This document shows positions 21,285-32,455 of a stretch of 64,000 nt of DNA, one piece after another. Source of the stretch: Warburgia ugandensis (lineage: Eukaryota > Streptophyta > Magnoliopsida > Canellales > Canellaceae); the NCBI GenBank assembly GCA_035236585.1, contig CP141128.1, positions 35,632,684-35,696,683 on the forward strand, given 5' to 3'. A program made the position numbers and the translations under genes. The stretch's first letter is position 1; each line of letters begins with the position of its first letter. A model generated the notes under the pieces. It made no database searches, was not told the DNA's origin, and saw nothing but the letters and a program-made list of their open reading frames with translations.

Positions 21285-21690
21285 AGTGATTATCATTGAA
21301 GGAAAAAAGTTCATCTCATTACCCTTAGTGCAATGGAAAATAGTCCAAGTTTTAGTAATGAATCTTGGTGGATAACAATCAATATATATAAACTAAAGAT
21401 GATAGGAACAATCCCTATTTTAATGATGAAATCTAAGAGATAGTAGTTCATGTTTATGGTTTAAACAAGATAGATAACAATACAAGTTCAGTGATGAAAA
21501 CTAACATATAACATTTCATGTCTCTGGTTCAAAAATGACAAAAAATAGTCCAAGTTGCAATGATGAAATTTAGTAGATAGCAGTCCATCTTCCTAATTCA
21601 AACATTATAAAAAAAGTCCAAGCTATAATGATGAAATCCATTAAGTAACAATACATGTTTATAAGTTAAATGTGATAGAAAACAGTCCTT
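21285..21690. repeat. Tandem array with 68-69-bp period
   Basis: The motif ATGAAATCTA..AGATA.CAGT.CATGTTTATGGTT recurs with GATGAA at 21425, 21493, 21562 and 21631, and a diverged unit near 21357. Spacing is 68, 68, 69 and 69 bp. Five to six units are recognisable. No protein-coding periodicity was found. Confidence 0.75.
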
Positions 21691-21989
21691 AGATTAGCAA
21701 TTATATGTGTTGGACATTAGTGAGGTGGATTTTTTTGAAGGTTTTGGACATTCAATCGAGTACAAGTAGAGGCATTCAGCTAAAAAGGCAACAATGAATT
21801 TTTTTTCTATAGGGTTGGAAGTGCTCTATGAGTTCCTAGGATGTGTAAACAGTAAGTGAACTATTATATGTTTCTTGTTGAGATTAGGTAATGAAAATAG
21901 GTCACAATGTGTGTGGGTAGTAGATATATTAAGGCATTTATGTACTACATGGTTTTTTAGAGGACTACACACTTGAGGATGCAAGGATA

Positions 21990-22440
21990 ATAACAAAAGA
22001 ATGTGTGCATGACTATAGGAGATTAAGTACAAATTGATTCTTTCTAAGGTGTAAGGATAGTAGCTAAAATGAGTAGTTATTTATGTAGGAATTAGTGATG
22101 ATCAATGCCATCCAAAGTGCAAGTTGGAGTAACTGAAAGAAGTATGTATTTTCTGCCGGAGTTAGTAGTGATCAATGCTCTCTAAGATATAATTACAATA
22201 AGAAAAAAGAACAAGTACCTTTGTAGGAATTGACAATGATCAATGTTCTCTAAGGTGCAAGAACATTAACAGAGGTAATCATTTATCTGCAAAAAATTTA
22301 ACAGTAATCTATATCCTTCTAAGGTGTGTGGACAATAGTTAATTACACAATATATTACTACAGGATTTTTAATGGTTGTTGATGCTCTCAAAAGTGTAAA
22401 GACAATAACCAAATCTCTTTGATGTAGATACAATAATCTA
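21990..22440. repeat. Second tandem array with about 69-bp period
   Basis: GATCAATGC(T/C)(C/A)TCTAAGGTGCAAG-type units occur at about 22099, 22170, 22238, 22306 and 22373, spaced 68-71 bp. The unit differs in sequence from the array at 21.29-21.69 kb but shares its period. Confidence 0.65.
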
Positions 22441-22578
22441 AACATGCTTTTATAACTGTAGATGTTTAACATTGAACAACATTCTCTAGAATACATATAC
22501 ATATACATATTATATTATATAGTAATGAGTATAGGTGTGAATGATTGCATGAAATTGATATTGAACAACATGCTCTAA

Positions 22579-23190
22579 CACTACTACACATGAGGCTTTT
22601 AAAGTCGGTATAAAGACGTCGTTATTTTGACTACTGACTTTGTAAATATTTTACAAGTTGCTTACTAAAAAATGAGTTTAAAAATAAAGGCTTAAGAAGT
22701 TGTTTAATAAAAAACAACTCTAGTCTAGCAAGCATAGGAATATTTTGGTGGGAAATGACTTTTAAAGTCATCATTTGATTCAAATGACTTCAAAAACCTA
22801 TACTTTTAAAGTCGTTTATTTCTAAATGACTTTAAAAGTGATTGACTTTTGAAGTCATTTAGACTTAAACGACTTCAAAAGTGTAATCTTTTAAAGTCAT
22901 TTGAGTCAAACGACTTTAAAAGCATCCACTTTATTTTGGCATGAATAGGGATTTTATGCTAGAAAGGACTTTTGAAGTCATATAGAATGAAATGACTTCA
23001 AAAGTCAATGAATTTTAAATTCGTTTGCTCTAAACAACTTTAAAAGTGGAGGATTTTAAAAGTCATTTGCAATAAATGACTTTAAAAGCATACACTTTAT
23101 TTTGGCGCAAGTAGGTAATTTAAATGGGAAAGGACTTTTGAAGTCATTTAGGCATAAACGACCTCAAAAGTCAATGACTTTTAAAGTGGG
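22579..23190 (+). mobile_element. CACTA-like transposon fragment with subterminal hairpin array
   Basis: The block begins CACTACTACACATGAGGC at 22579. It continues with many copies of ACTTT(T)AAAGTCRTTTA in direct and inverted orientation. Three consecutive near-perfect hairpins are 22802-22839, 22845-22882 (both 17-bp arms with one mismatch, 4-nt loop) and 22888-22922 (17-bp arms, 1-nt loop). A larger unit containing CACTTTATTTTGGC repeats about 168 bp apart (about 22.93 and 23.10 kb). In CACTA elements the transposase binds short motifs repeated in both orientations near the ends, so a CACTA end is the best reading. The opposite terminus (..TAGTAGTG) is missing; the block stops at about 23190 against a gypsy LTR. 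No transposase is encoded. Confidence 0.55.
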
Positions 23191-23866
23191 ATTTATCTCT
23201 TGATTGTTCCACCTATGCATGATCATATTACCTTTTACAAATATATATCAAAATCCTCCAATTATCCCTTGAAAATAATACTTCTAGTATGAAATAATTG
23301 CTTTGTCCAATCATGTGACTCCATGTGGCTTGATGGCTCATTCCTTGATGCTTGATTGATTAACTCCCTTGGCTTTAAAACTTGAATAGCTTGGCTTCCT
23401 TAGGTTTCCTAGTTAGATTAGGAAACCTCATGTATGGCTCCAATTCTCATGCAAAGTGGTGGAATTGCATGGCTTTTTGGTTGGATCATTTTTATGTTTG
23501 CCATTACCTTCTTGCTTGCCTTAGGATCAATTTGAACCTTGATCACACTTTGAAATGATGTCATTTAGGCTTTGGTTCGATATTTTGATCTTGATATTCA
23601 ATTCTCATCTTGATCAATCTCGACCTTTGGATTATCTTCTCAACACCTACAAAAGATTAAAAACCCTAATTAAGTCCTAGAAATTTATGATGATTCACAT
23701 GCTTACTTTGGATTAGCTACTATGCCTACAAAAGATGCAACTTTTGAATTATTAGGTCAAAGATGCATGTGTTACAAATTTATGAAAAAACCTTAGAAAT
23801 AACACTATATTGATAACACATGGGCTACTAATTAGGTTCTTTTTATAAAAAATTGAATGCTTATCA
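23191..23866 (-). mobile_element. Athila-type LTR, 5' part, minus orientation
   Basis: On the minus strand it begins at 23866 with TGATAAGCATTCAATTTT. It matches the starts of the LTRs at 28330, 35494 and 62062 for several hundred bases, including the phrase CCATGTGTTAT. It is cut at about 23190 by the CACTA-like block. It is the 3' LTR of the minus-strand element that continues to the right. Confidence 0.7.
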
Positions 23867-25690
23867 CACCCATTAACTAGCATTTTGCTGGTCTCTAGCA
23901 AACATACAAAAAATCATGAAAATAAAAATGAATGTCATTCTCTTTGGTACTCATGATTGCATTTAGCATATGTAGCAAGCCTTAAAACCCTAAGTTACCC
24001 CTAGTGGACAAGTTAAGTCTTGTGAGTATTTATAGTTAGTATACCCACAAAATTCAAGAAGGCTAAGTCCTTTATTTTATCTCAAAAAATTATCATCTAT
24101 TTAGCACTCTACTAGCTTTAACAACTTTATAAAGATAAATGAGAAATTCTACAAGTTACCCACAGACCAAAGCCATTTTACTATAGTTATATCTTAGAGT
24201 GCAGTGTGGGTACTAACTACATAATCTAAACTTCTTTATCAATATGCTTATCCTCCATTGACATGATGTTTTGACTCTTAGAAATGAAGCTATCTAAGAA
24301 AAGGGTTAAATAAAATTCTTTCACTATGTGGTCGAATCTAACAATACTAATGGTTCACATAACCTTATAAGCACATGTGAGACAAGAAATGTGATCCCAT
24401 AGAGGATGTCATTCCCAAGACTAGTAAGGGTAGTTCACCTTCATTCCTTCCTATTTATATCCTCATTAAGGCTATCATCCACCTTAAGATCTATAAGTCT
24501 TCGGACTTTGGATAGGATGAAACATAGGCTTGGAAATGGTTCTAAAAGAAAGGGTAAATGGATTCCAAAGTTTCAAATCTGAGTAGAGGTCTTTAATTGC
24601 TGTTGAACATTTTATCACTTAGATTATATTGAAGTAAATATCTTTCCTATTTTTCCTTTCTCTTATTTTTTCAAGTTTTTTCTTTTTCCAATAATTCTTT
24701 TCTTTTTTACTTTCTTTGCATTCCTTTTAAGAAAGGCTCTCTATGTAGACACTTTCTACATTTTTCACTTCTCAAACTTTTCTCTTTTGAATTTTCTACC
24801 ATCTCTACTCATTTTTGAAAGACAGGTAATGGATACTTTATATTTAGGTTTCTATGTCAAGGTAAATGGTGTTTTGAAAAGAACAGCTTTACCAAGAAGT
24901 TCTAAGGGTCTAATTAGAGGAATAACAAGATCAAAGGGACTAACTAATGGTATAACATACTGGGTAGGCTTTTATGTTTGTGGGCTAAAATTAGGATGGT
25001 ATATATCATTTCCTAGGTTTCTTAAAGTCTATCAGATTCAATAAATGTTTAGGAAAGAAAATGAGTACTCCTATTATTCTTGGCAATTGACCAAAACAAA
25101 GATATTAGGAACTTTTCAAAGTTTATGTACAATGAAGAAATTAAGGAATTATATATAACCCTCACAAAGGTGATAGTGTCTAATATTCACTTGGTTATAG
25201 GTCTCTGCCATTTTTGCTCAGGATCACTAAGTCATAACCATCTATTAGTTTGGGGTATGTACTATATGTAAATATATTGTGAGATTTAGATTTCATAAAA
25301 TACTTTAGGACATGAATAAATTGTGGAATTAACCATATGCATGTTTACTAAGAAGTTAAAAGTAGTGGAAATACTAAGCTTCAGAAAATCTAACATCACA
25401 ATAAATGAACTTGACCTTAAAAACTTGAAAGACTCAAAAATTTCTTCTTCCTTTTTCTTTTTTCAAAAATACAGGAAAAATTACAAAATCTCATGCATAT
25501 CTACACCCCCAACCTTAACTAAACATTTTCCCAATCTTTTAAACATAGGAGCCTATATGATGAATGGGTCTTGTAGAATAATGAGACACTCTAAAAATAA
25601 CCCTAGGTTGCCTCCCAGTGAGTGTTAAGTTTAATGTCCTCCACTAGACGTTCAATACTATGATGAATGCATATCTTATGATGGATGTAA
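23867..25690 (-). mobile_element. Minus-strand Athila-type 3' untranslated region and polypurine tract
   Basis: Immediately inside the LTR the minus strand reads GCTAGTTAATGGGTG, the expected place of the polypurine tract. The following 1.8 kb aligns in parts with the 3' region of the plus-strand element (34.2-35.5 kb) and with 60.7-62.06 kb; for example, the phrase around CCCTAAGTTACCCCTAGTGG recurs in all. Small ORFs at 24787-25628 on the plus strand are not supported as genes. Confidence 0.55.
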
Positions 25691-26035
25691 GTGTCTTGGA
25701 ACATGCTAAGGTGGGTCCTGGTAGACTAGTTCTTCTAACAAGATTTCTTCGACTTCAGGATTTGTCAACCTTAAATAGGGTTTCAACCTTTGTCCATTTA
25801 CTTTTAAAATCTCCCCATCCTTTCCTATCTCGACGGCTTCATGAGGGTAAATATGACATATAATGTAAGGTCTAGTCTGTCAAGAATGAAGTTTGCCTGG
25901 AAACAGATGCAACCTAGAGTTATTTAAAAGAACCTTTTGTCCTGGGGTGAAGGAATTTCACAAAATATGTTTATCATGATGTCTTTTCATGTAGTCCTTG
26001 TATATCCTAGTGGACTCATATGCATCCTTTCTAAG
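25691..26035 (-). pseudogene. Athila-like Ty3/gypsy integrase C-terminal fragment
   Basis: The minus-strand reading near 26.03-25.95 kb contains a short helix rich in Tyr and Lys followed by MKRHHDKHI, the linker after the integrase core in Athila/Tat elements. Next come a broken barrel region and VNGQRLKPYL (about 25.81-25.78 kb), the usual end of the pol polyprotein. Several stops are present. The catalytic core is absent, because at about 26.04 kb the sequence switches to a plus-strand LTR, so the element was truncated there. The domain order, orientation and the 3' untranslated region to the left agree with one minus-strand element. Confidence 0.65.
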
Positions 26036-28154
26036 TTCATCCAACGGCTGAGATTGATTAAAAGGTGAATTGAGGATGAAGATCAAATAAGAGAGCCAGG
26101 ACCTAAATTTCATTATTTAGAACCTCAAGCAAGGTCCAAGATTCTTCTAGGGCAAGCAAAGAAAGCAATTAGAAGAGTCAAAGGTGAGTAGAAAGGGTCC
26201 ATGCACAAATAATGGGAGCCATGTAAGCCACCTTAGCCATACAAATCATGCACACCTTGAAGCCAAGGGCTAAGCCACTTAAGCCATCAAGCAAGGAGCC
26301 ATCAAAGTGAGCCATGAAGCCATCATAGCCAAAAAACATGAAGTCACAAAATTGGATGATCAATTCAAGCAATTAGCCATCCTAAAAATGTGATTTTCTA
26401 AGAGATAATTAGAAGGATTTGCTCGAGATTATCCTATGGTAAGATATGCAGGCATGGAGGACCATTGGGAGAAGAGTCTTAAAGTTTTAAACCTTCTTTT
26501 TCTTTATTTCTTTTTATCTATCATTCCTCATCCATTCTTATCTTTTCCCTCTCTTCCCTTCCTCATTCCTCCCTCTTTCTACCTTCCACATGAAACCCTC
26601 CTAAGGGAAGGAGTTCCATGCCTCCATCCTTAAAAAGTGGCACCTTCCCCCTTTCTAATTCCTTAGGTTTTCCACCTCATCTCTTTTCCCCACTCAACTT
26701 CTAATTCTATCACTTTCCTATCCTAAACTCCTAGTTCTAACTCTATTATTTCTCTTTAGGATAGAATCTTATCAAAATAGAACTGCAAACATCTATAAAA
26801 CCAAAAGGATTTCAATGCATTCTATATATAAGAAGGGGTCCTCCATGCCTTGCTATTGAAGCCCCACCACATCGTCTTCCATTCAAAGGTGCTCCTCTAA
26901 GGTTTCAACGCACTTCACTTTAGTTGCTTCCCACTTGTGTTCCATGCCTCCTTCAAGCTTCTTTCTCTTTGATTTCCAAGTTTTTTTTAATTTTTAGGTT
27001 AGTTCCTTTCTTTGTTTCATTGCTTTGCATGTTTGTTTGAGTCTTACTTTCATGTGCATATTTCTACTTTGAATTCCTTTAATTTTGTGTCCAACTTTTC
27101 TTATTCCTATTGCTTACTTCTTTGAGATCCAGGGCCCTTTTCTCTTGAAGTGACAACCAAGAGAAAAGTAGCCTTGAATCATATTGTTTCCCCTTCATCA
27201 GTCTCCTTGTTTCTTACTTAGATCTATATCTATTTCTTATTGATTTCATCCCCATATTCATGTTGTTATTCTCTTGAGTTTCTCTCTTTGTTTCACATGA
27301 ATGATATCTGAGATTAGTTTGTGATCATTAGATGGTATTGAAGTAGATTGAAGTATTGGTTTTAGATTGAGTTCTTGATTATGAAAAGTGTGCATATTTC
27401 TTTCCATGTACATGCACCACTTTCTTTTGTAATTTTGCACATCATTGAATTCAAATGTGTTATGAGCAATCACTTGTTTGATTTTAGTGTTAAAGTACTT
27501 TCAATATTGATTATTATCCTTTATGAAGAGTTTGCACTATTTTTCTTTCCATGCATTTGTTTGATTTAAGCTTCATGTGCACCATTTTTAGTATAGTTTT
27601 CATCTTAATTTCATGCATAGTTTCCACATATTGATTCATCTTACTTGCTTGATTTTTTAGGAGCCCATTTAGCCTTTTAGGTTGTTTAGATAATTCTTTG
27701 ATTAGATTTCATGACTACAATCCTTTGATCCATGTGACATAACCTTCTTTCCGACTCCATGAACCATGTGTACAACTCCATGAGTCATGCACGTGATGAT
27801 TGAAGTGTATTTCTTTAATTGTTTGGTTGTTTCCTTATTTCATTACATTTTAGATTACTTCTTTTGTTGTTTTACATCTTAGATTAGATCACTAAGTTTC
27901 TAAACTTAGTTTTTAGAAATTTTTAATTTAAGCAAATTTCCTCATTTGTAGTTTCCATTTCCATGTATGTTTCTTCCCAATGCTATATACTTTCCTAGCT
28001 TAATCAAACCAATCCCTCTTTGGCTAAAGATAAAATATTTAAATAAGATCCAATTGATTGAAAATCCATGAGATTCCTTATGGGATTAGCCTCTCTTACA
28101 TGTAAATTACTACAATTGATTCATACACTTATGAGTAATTTTAAAGTCACACCA
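26036..28154 (+). mobile_element. Athila-type 5' LTR, plus orientation, lacking its first ~250 bp
   Basis: From the phrase TTAAAAGGTGAATTGAGGA onward this aligns with the LTR at 35494-40164 (whose equivalent begins near 35758). It shares the run of AGCCATGTAAGCCACC-type words, the TTTAAACCTTCTTTTTCTTT tract and the end TTTTAAAGTCACACCA at 28154. A primer-binding site follows at 28161. The first part of the LTR is missing at the join with the minus-strand integrase fragment. Confidence 0.7.
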
Positions 28155-28160
28155 TGTTTT

Positions 28161-28178
28161 TGGGGTCGTTGTCAAGGA
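28161..28178 (+). other. Degenerate primer-binding site, tRNA-Asp type
   Basis: TGGGGTCGTTGTCAAGGA matches the Athila-type site TGGCGCCGTTGCCGGGGA at 13 of 18 positions. Four of the five differences are C-to-T or G-to-A, as expected from methylated-cytosine decay. It lies 7 bp after the LTR end. Confidence 0.7.
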
Positions 28179-28329
28179 ATTACAACGGATTTGTGGTTAG
28201 ATCTTTGTTTAGATTGATTATCTCTAATTGTGGTTCTAGGTTTCATTAGATTAGGATTTTGCATTCATATTTGCATATTTTACTAATTTCTTAGAAATTG
28301 ACATATTTCTTTATTTTGTTCAAGGGAAA

Positions 28330-31070
28330 TGATAAGTGTTCAATTTTGTATAAAGAGTACCCAATTAGTTGCCCATGTGTTATAACTTATAGTGTTATTT
28401 TAGGTTTTTTTGCCAAAATTTATAACACATGCATTTCTGAACTAATAATTCAAAATTGTGATATTTTATAGGTTCAAAGGATAATTCAGAGTAAGTATGT
28501 GAATGATTATAATTTTCTAGGATATAATTAGGATTTTTCTTGTTTTATAGTCTGGGAGAGATGATCCAATAATTGAGATTAATGAGGACAAGAATTGAAG
28601 ATCAAGATTAAGAGATCAAGCTAAAAGACCAATTGTCATTGTCCAAAGCTTAATTAAGGATAAAATGAAGCAATTGGAAGAGTTAAAAGTGACTAAAATG
28701 GGCCCATGAAGCAAGACACGTATTTCTTCCTCCTTTGCATGGGAGTCATTCAAGCCACCTTAGCCATATAAGCAATGAGAGAAGGCAACAAGCTAAGGAA
28801 TTCAAGCCAAACCATTCTAGACATTAAAGCAAAGGGTGTGAGCCATGAAGCCAAGACAAATGAGCCACATAGGCCAATTGCCACATGAAGTCACACAATT
28901 GGAGCATCAACTCAAGCAACTTTCCTATACTAAAAGTATGACTTTTAAACGATTTTCAGAGATTAATGTAAAAGGTAAAATGATCATGCATTAAGGGATC
29001 CATCAAGAGAGAGAAAATCATTTTCTTAATCCATTTCCTGACCCTAATCCACCCATCTTACTAGGGTTCCACGTTTTTAAGTCAAGAAGGGAACAACCCT
29101 CCAAGAGGACGATGCCCCCCTCTTGCTTAGTTTGCAAAATCAAGTAGTTACCTAGTTAGGAAACCCTAGATCTAACTCATGCAAACATGTAAAAACTATA
29201 GATTTTATTTTATATTTTCCTCCTTATTTCCCTCACTCTTCCCACCATTCAAATTCCATCCAATTAGGAGGATGGAGGGCCACATTTATTCTATGGAAAA
29301 GGATGCTTTTCCCCATTTCTAATTTAGAAACCAACCAGCTCATATATATTTCTCTTATGTCATGTTTAGTGATATCATTCCTACCTAAAATTTCTCTTGT
29401 TAACCTTCCTCATTCAATACCCTAAACCTAGGGCCACATTCCTCATGTTTTCACCCCTTCCTAAGTTAGGAAACCACTCATCTATACATAGCCCCATGTT
29501 CCATACAAATTTTTCAAATAGAGGAGGGTGAGACACCTTGAAACATAGCTTCCTTTTGTGTTATTTGCTACTGGACATTGGGATTTCTTAGATGCTTTTC
29601 TCCATTTTGATTTTTAGTTATTGTCTTGATTGTTTTATTTCCAATTAAGGTTAGTAGTTTGCTTGCTTTGATTAAGTTTTTATTGCTTTAGTTTCCATTG
29701 TTTTGCTTTCTAGTTTTGTACCATCCTTTCCATCTTGCTTCTCCTTCTTTTTCTAGCCCAATTTCACTTGTTTTTCTTTATTATTCCCTCAAGATTCAAC
29801 TTAACTCATCTCTAGTAGTGATAGCAAAGAGAAGACCTAGCTTAGAACCTTGATTTTCCCTCTTGATATTCAAGTTTTTCACCTTACACCTTAGTTTTAG
29901 ATTTTTTTTCCCTTAGCTAGTTCACCCACTTAGCTTTCTTTTCTCTTGAATTCATTTTCAAGTTTTCTTTTCATGTCACCATACTTTAGTTTGTGAGCAT
30001 TAGACATTGTTGGTGTTGTTTAGATAGGATTTCATGCTTAAGAATTAGACGCAATTTCCAGCAATATAACATGTATTATGCATCTAGTTTTTGGTGTCAT
30101 TTGGAGATGATTCAATAAAGTTTTTTGAGAATTCTTGTAATGGATTGTTTATTCCATCAAATTAATTAAGATCTTAGTTGTTTTCTTTCACATAATCTAT
30201 GGTTTCAATAGCTTTCTAATGCAAGATTTATTGACTATCCTTACTTACTGAAATCTTGAAATTGGTTTTTCCTTAACTTTTTGTTTTAATTCCAGCTATC
30301 AAAACATCTTATTTTCCTAAATCCTTAGGTACTCATTTATATTTTATGTTTTTTATTAGATTCCATAGTTAGTTTGTGTAGTAACTCACTCTAGTTGCAT
30401 TAAATTTCACATATTTAGGGCTCTAAAATCACGTGCACAATCCAAAGACCATGTGCACTATTCTAAATCCCCTTCCTTTTAGATTCTTGGTTAATTTACT
30501 TGTTTGATATTGTTTTAAAACTTGTAAATTAGTTGTTTTCATATTTTTTTAGGTTTATAAAGTTTCCTTTTTCAATTTTAGGAAGTAACATCTTTAAGAA
30601 GTTTTAGGATTTACAGAGTGTTTAAATTTAGAAAGTCTTTTTAATGGTAATTTTCATTCACATGCATGTTTCTAGTTTCTTATTAAAGTTAGTTAGGTCT
30701 CACTAGTTACTTGCTTTTGCATGTTATTTTAGTAATAGAAAGTTTTCTAAATTAGTTTTAGAAAGTCTATGTTTAGAAGTTTTCTAATTCTAGTTTATGA
30801 AAGTGTTAATTTAGGAAAGTTTTTGCTTTAGTAGTTTCCTTAAGTTTCATTGTTTAGTGAGGAAAGTTTTAATCTAATTGTTTAGTTTTAATTTATGAAA
30901 ATTTCTTTCCCTCATAGCTTCTAATTTTGTGCATGTTTCTAATTTCATATTACTTTAGATTCCTAGTTTAATCACAACTCTTCTTCTTTGGTTGACGTTA
31001 ATCAATTTTAATATTTTTGTTTCCTTGTAATAGCATTGCACATTTAATTACTTTACTGTGGATGTTCACA
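28330..31070 (+). mobile_element. Athila-type LTR, second subfamily, plus orientation
   Basis: It starts TGATAAGTGTTCAATTTTG at 28330 and aligns with the LTR at 62062-64000 through at least 1.7 kb. Towards its end it resembles the LTR at 26.04-28.15 kb (CCTAGTTTAATCA.. near 30.97 kb), but the last ~110 bp and the CA terminus are missing. It separates the primer site at 28161 from the rest of the leader at 31.08 kb, so it is either a truncated insertion or the LTR of a second element. The TTTAGGAAAGT-like words at 30.6-30.9 kb form a loose, degenerate repeat. Confidence 0.6.
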
Positions 31071-31079
31071 TTGATGGTA

Positions 31080-31700
31080 AGGTCCTCATAGGAACCCTCA
31101 TAAGATAAGGACTAGATTTCATCATCAAATCCTTAGCCCACCCAGGTAATCAAATTAATCCTTTATATGTTTGCAATCCCACCACTTTAAGCTTAATTTA
31201 AAACCAAGTAGCAAGAGACTTAGAGAGTCAAGCTCATAGGACCCTTTTTGAAGGAGGAGATTTATTGTCAATCTAGTAGCTTATGAGAATCATGGTTTTA
31301 GAGGGTATCCAAAATCCAAGTTATTTTCCCACTCCTTTCGTTGATGTTTGTTGAGATATAAATACCTCTTTATATGAGAATTGTATTAATCACTTTAGTG
31401 CACAACTTAACTGGTAAGCAATAGTCGAGCCTAAATAAAGGGAAGAGCTATTGAGATCTAGGTTTAAAAGCTATCACCTTATAGTTTAACAAAGATTATA
31501 AAAAAAATCTCATTAGTAGACTATTAGGATTGATTGTGCATCATATAGATTTGGGAGACACAATTAGAGTTAGGTTGCATTATTTAGATAGGTTTTTATC
31601 GTAGTGCATGCTAAGTCATCTATCTCAAAACAAGGAATTAGTACCATTTGATCCAAAGATTGAACACACCCATAGCTAAGGGGTAAGAAATCAAATTCCT
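31080..31700 (+). other. Athila-type leader (between primer site and gag) with the shared module
   Basis: No coding sequence. CAAATCCTTAGCCCA (31126-31140), CCTTTCGTTGATGTTTGTT (31334-31352) and CCTCTTTATATGAGAAT (31365-31381) match, in order, family A copies C and A2 and the minus-strand Athila leader at 46.5 kb. Confidence 0.65.
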
Positions 31701-31850
31701 AACACCATAGTAGACCCACTAGCTGCAGTTGAGCACAACGCCATAAGAGATTTCTATGTGCCACTCGAGTTGAACACTCCATTAAGCATCACATTGTGAC
31801 CCACTAATGCAGACCACTTTGAAATTAAACCTAGAGTTATATAGTTACTC
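31700..31850 (+). pseudogene. Athila-like gag N-terminal stub
   Basis: Reads AVEHNAIRDFYVPLELNTP at about 31.73-31.79 kb, followed after a stop by ADHFEIKPRVI. This matches the N-terminal RxxRDY..P segment and the NNFELKP segment of Athila/Tat gag, and closely matches the minus-strand copy near 46.15 kb. It then joins directly to reverse transcriptase; the capsid, nucleocapsid, protease and RT fingers are deleted. Confidence 0.7.
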
Positions 31851-32455
31851 CCAACATTCTATGACCAAATGCTAGAAAGGTTAGCCAATCATAGTTATTA
31901 TTATTTTCTAGATAGATATTTTCGCTATAGCCAAATCATAGCACCTGAGGACTAGGAGAAGACTACCTTCACCTACCCTTTTGGGACCTTTGCCTACCAT
32001 CATATGCCTTTTGGACTTTGTAATGCTTCAGCTACTTTTCAAAGGTATATGTTGAGTATATTTTCTAATATGGTGGAAAGTTCTTAGAAGTGTTTGTAGA
32101 CAATGTTTCATTATTTAGTTCTTCATTTGATGAATGCCTGCACCATCTAAAACTTGTCCTTGCTAGGTGTCAGGAAAATAATTTAGTCTTAAATTGGAAA
32201 AAATGTCATTTCATAGTTGAAAATGGCATTGTTCTAGGAGAAATTATGTCACATAATAGCATAGAAGTAGACAAAGCCAAATTGAATTTAATCTCTAACC
32301 TTTCTTCGGTAAGGAAGGTGAAGAAAATTTGCTTATTTATAGGCAATGTTAGATTCTATAAACTATTCATCAAGGGCTTTAGTAAAATTGCTAAGCTCTT
32401 ATGTAATTCACTCATGAAGGAGGCAACTTTGACTTTGATGATGATTGTCTGAAAG
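31851..32455 (+). pseudogene. Athila-like reverse transcriptase fragment
   Basis: Begins in the palm at DQMLERLANHSYYYFLD (the block ending in the first catalytic Asp) and continues with EKTTFTYPFGTFAYHHMPFG and CNASATFQRYM. The catalytic box then reads FVDN (32093-32104) in place of the usual F(M/V)DD, so the second catalytic Asp is Asn. The longest open stretch, 32090-32452, covers FVDN through the thumb (NLVLNWKKCHF, IVLGEIMS, FIGNVRFYKLFI). Several stops lie before it. RT in this family makes cDNA in the capsid; this copy cannot, because of the deletion, the stops and the active-site change. The same D-to-N change is seen in the minus-strand copy at 41841-41852. Confidence 0.8.
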
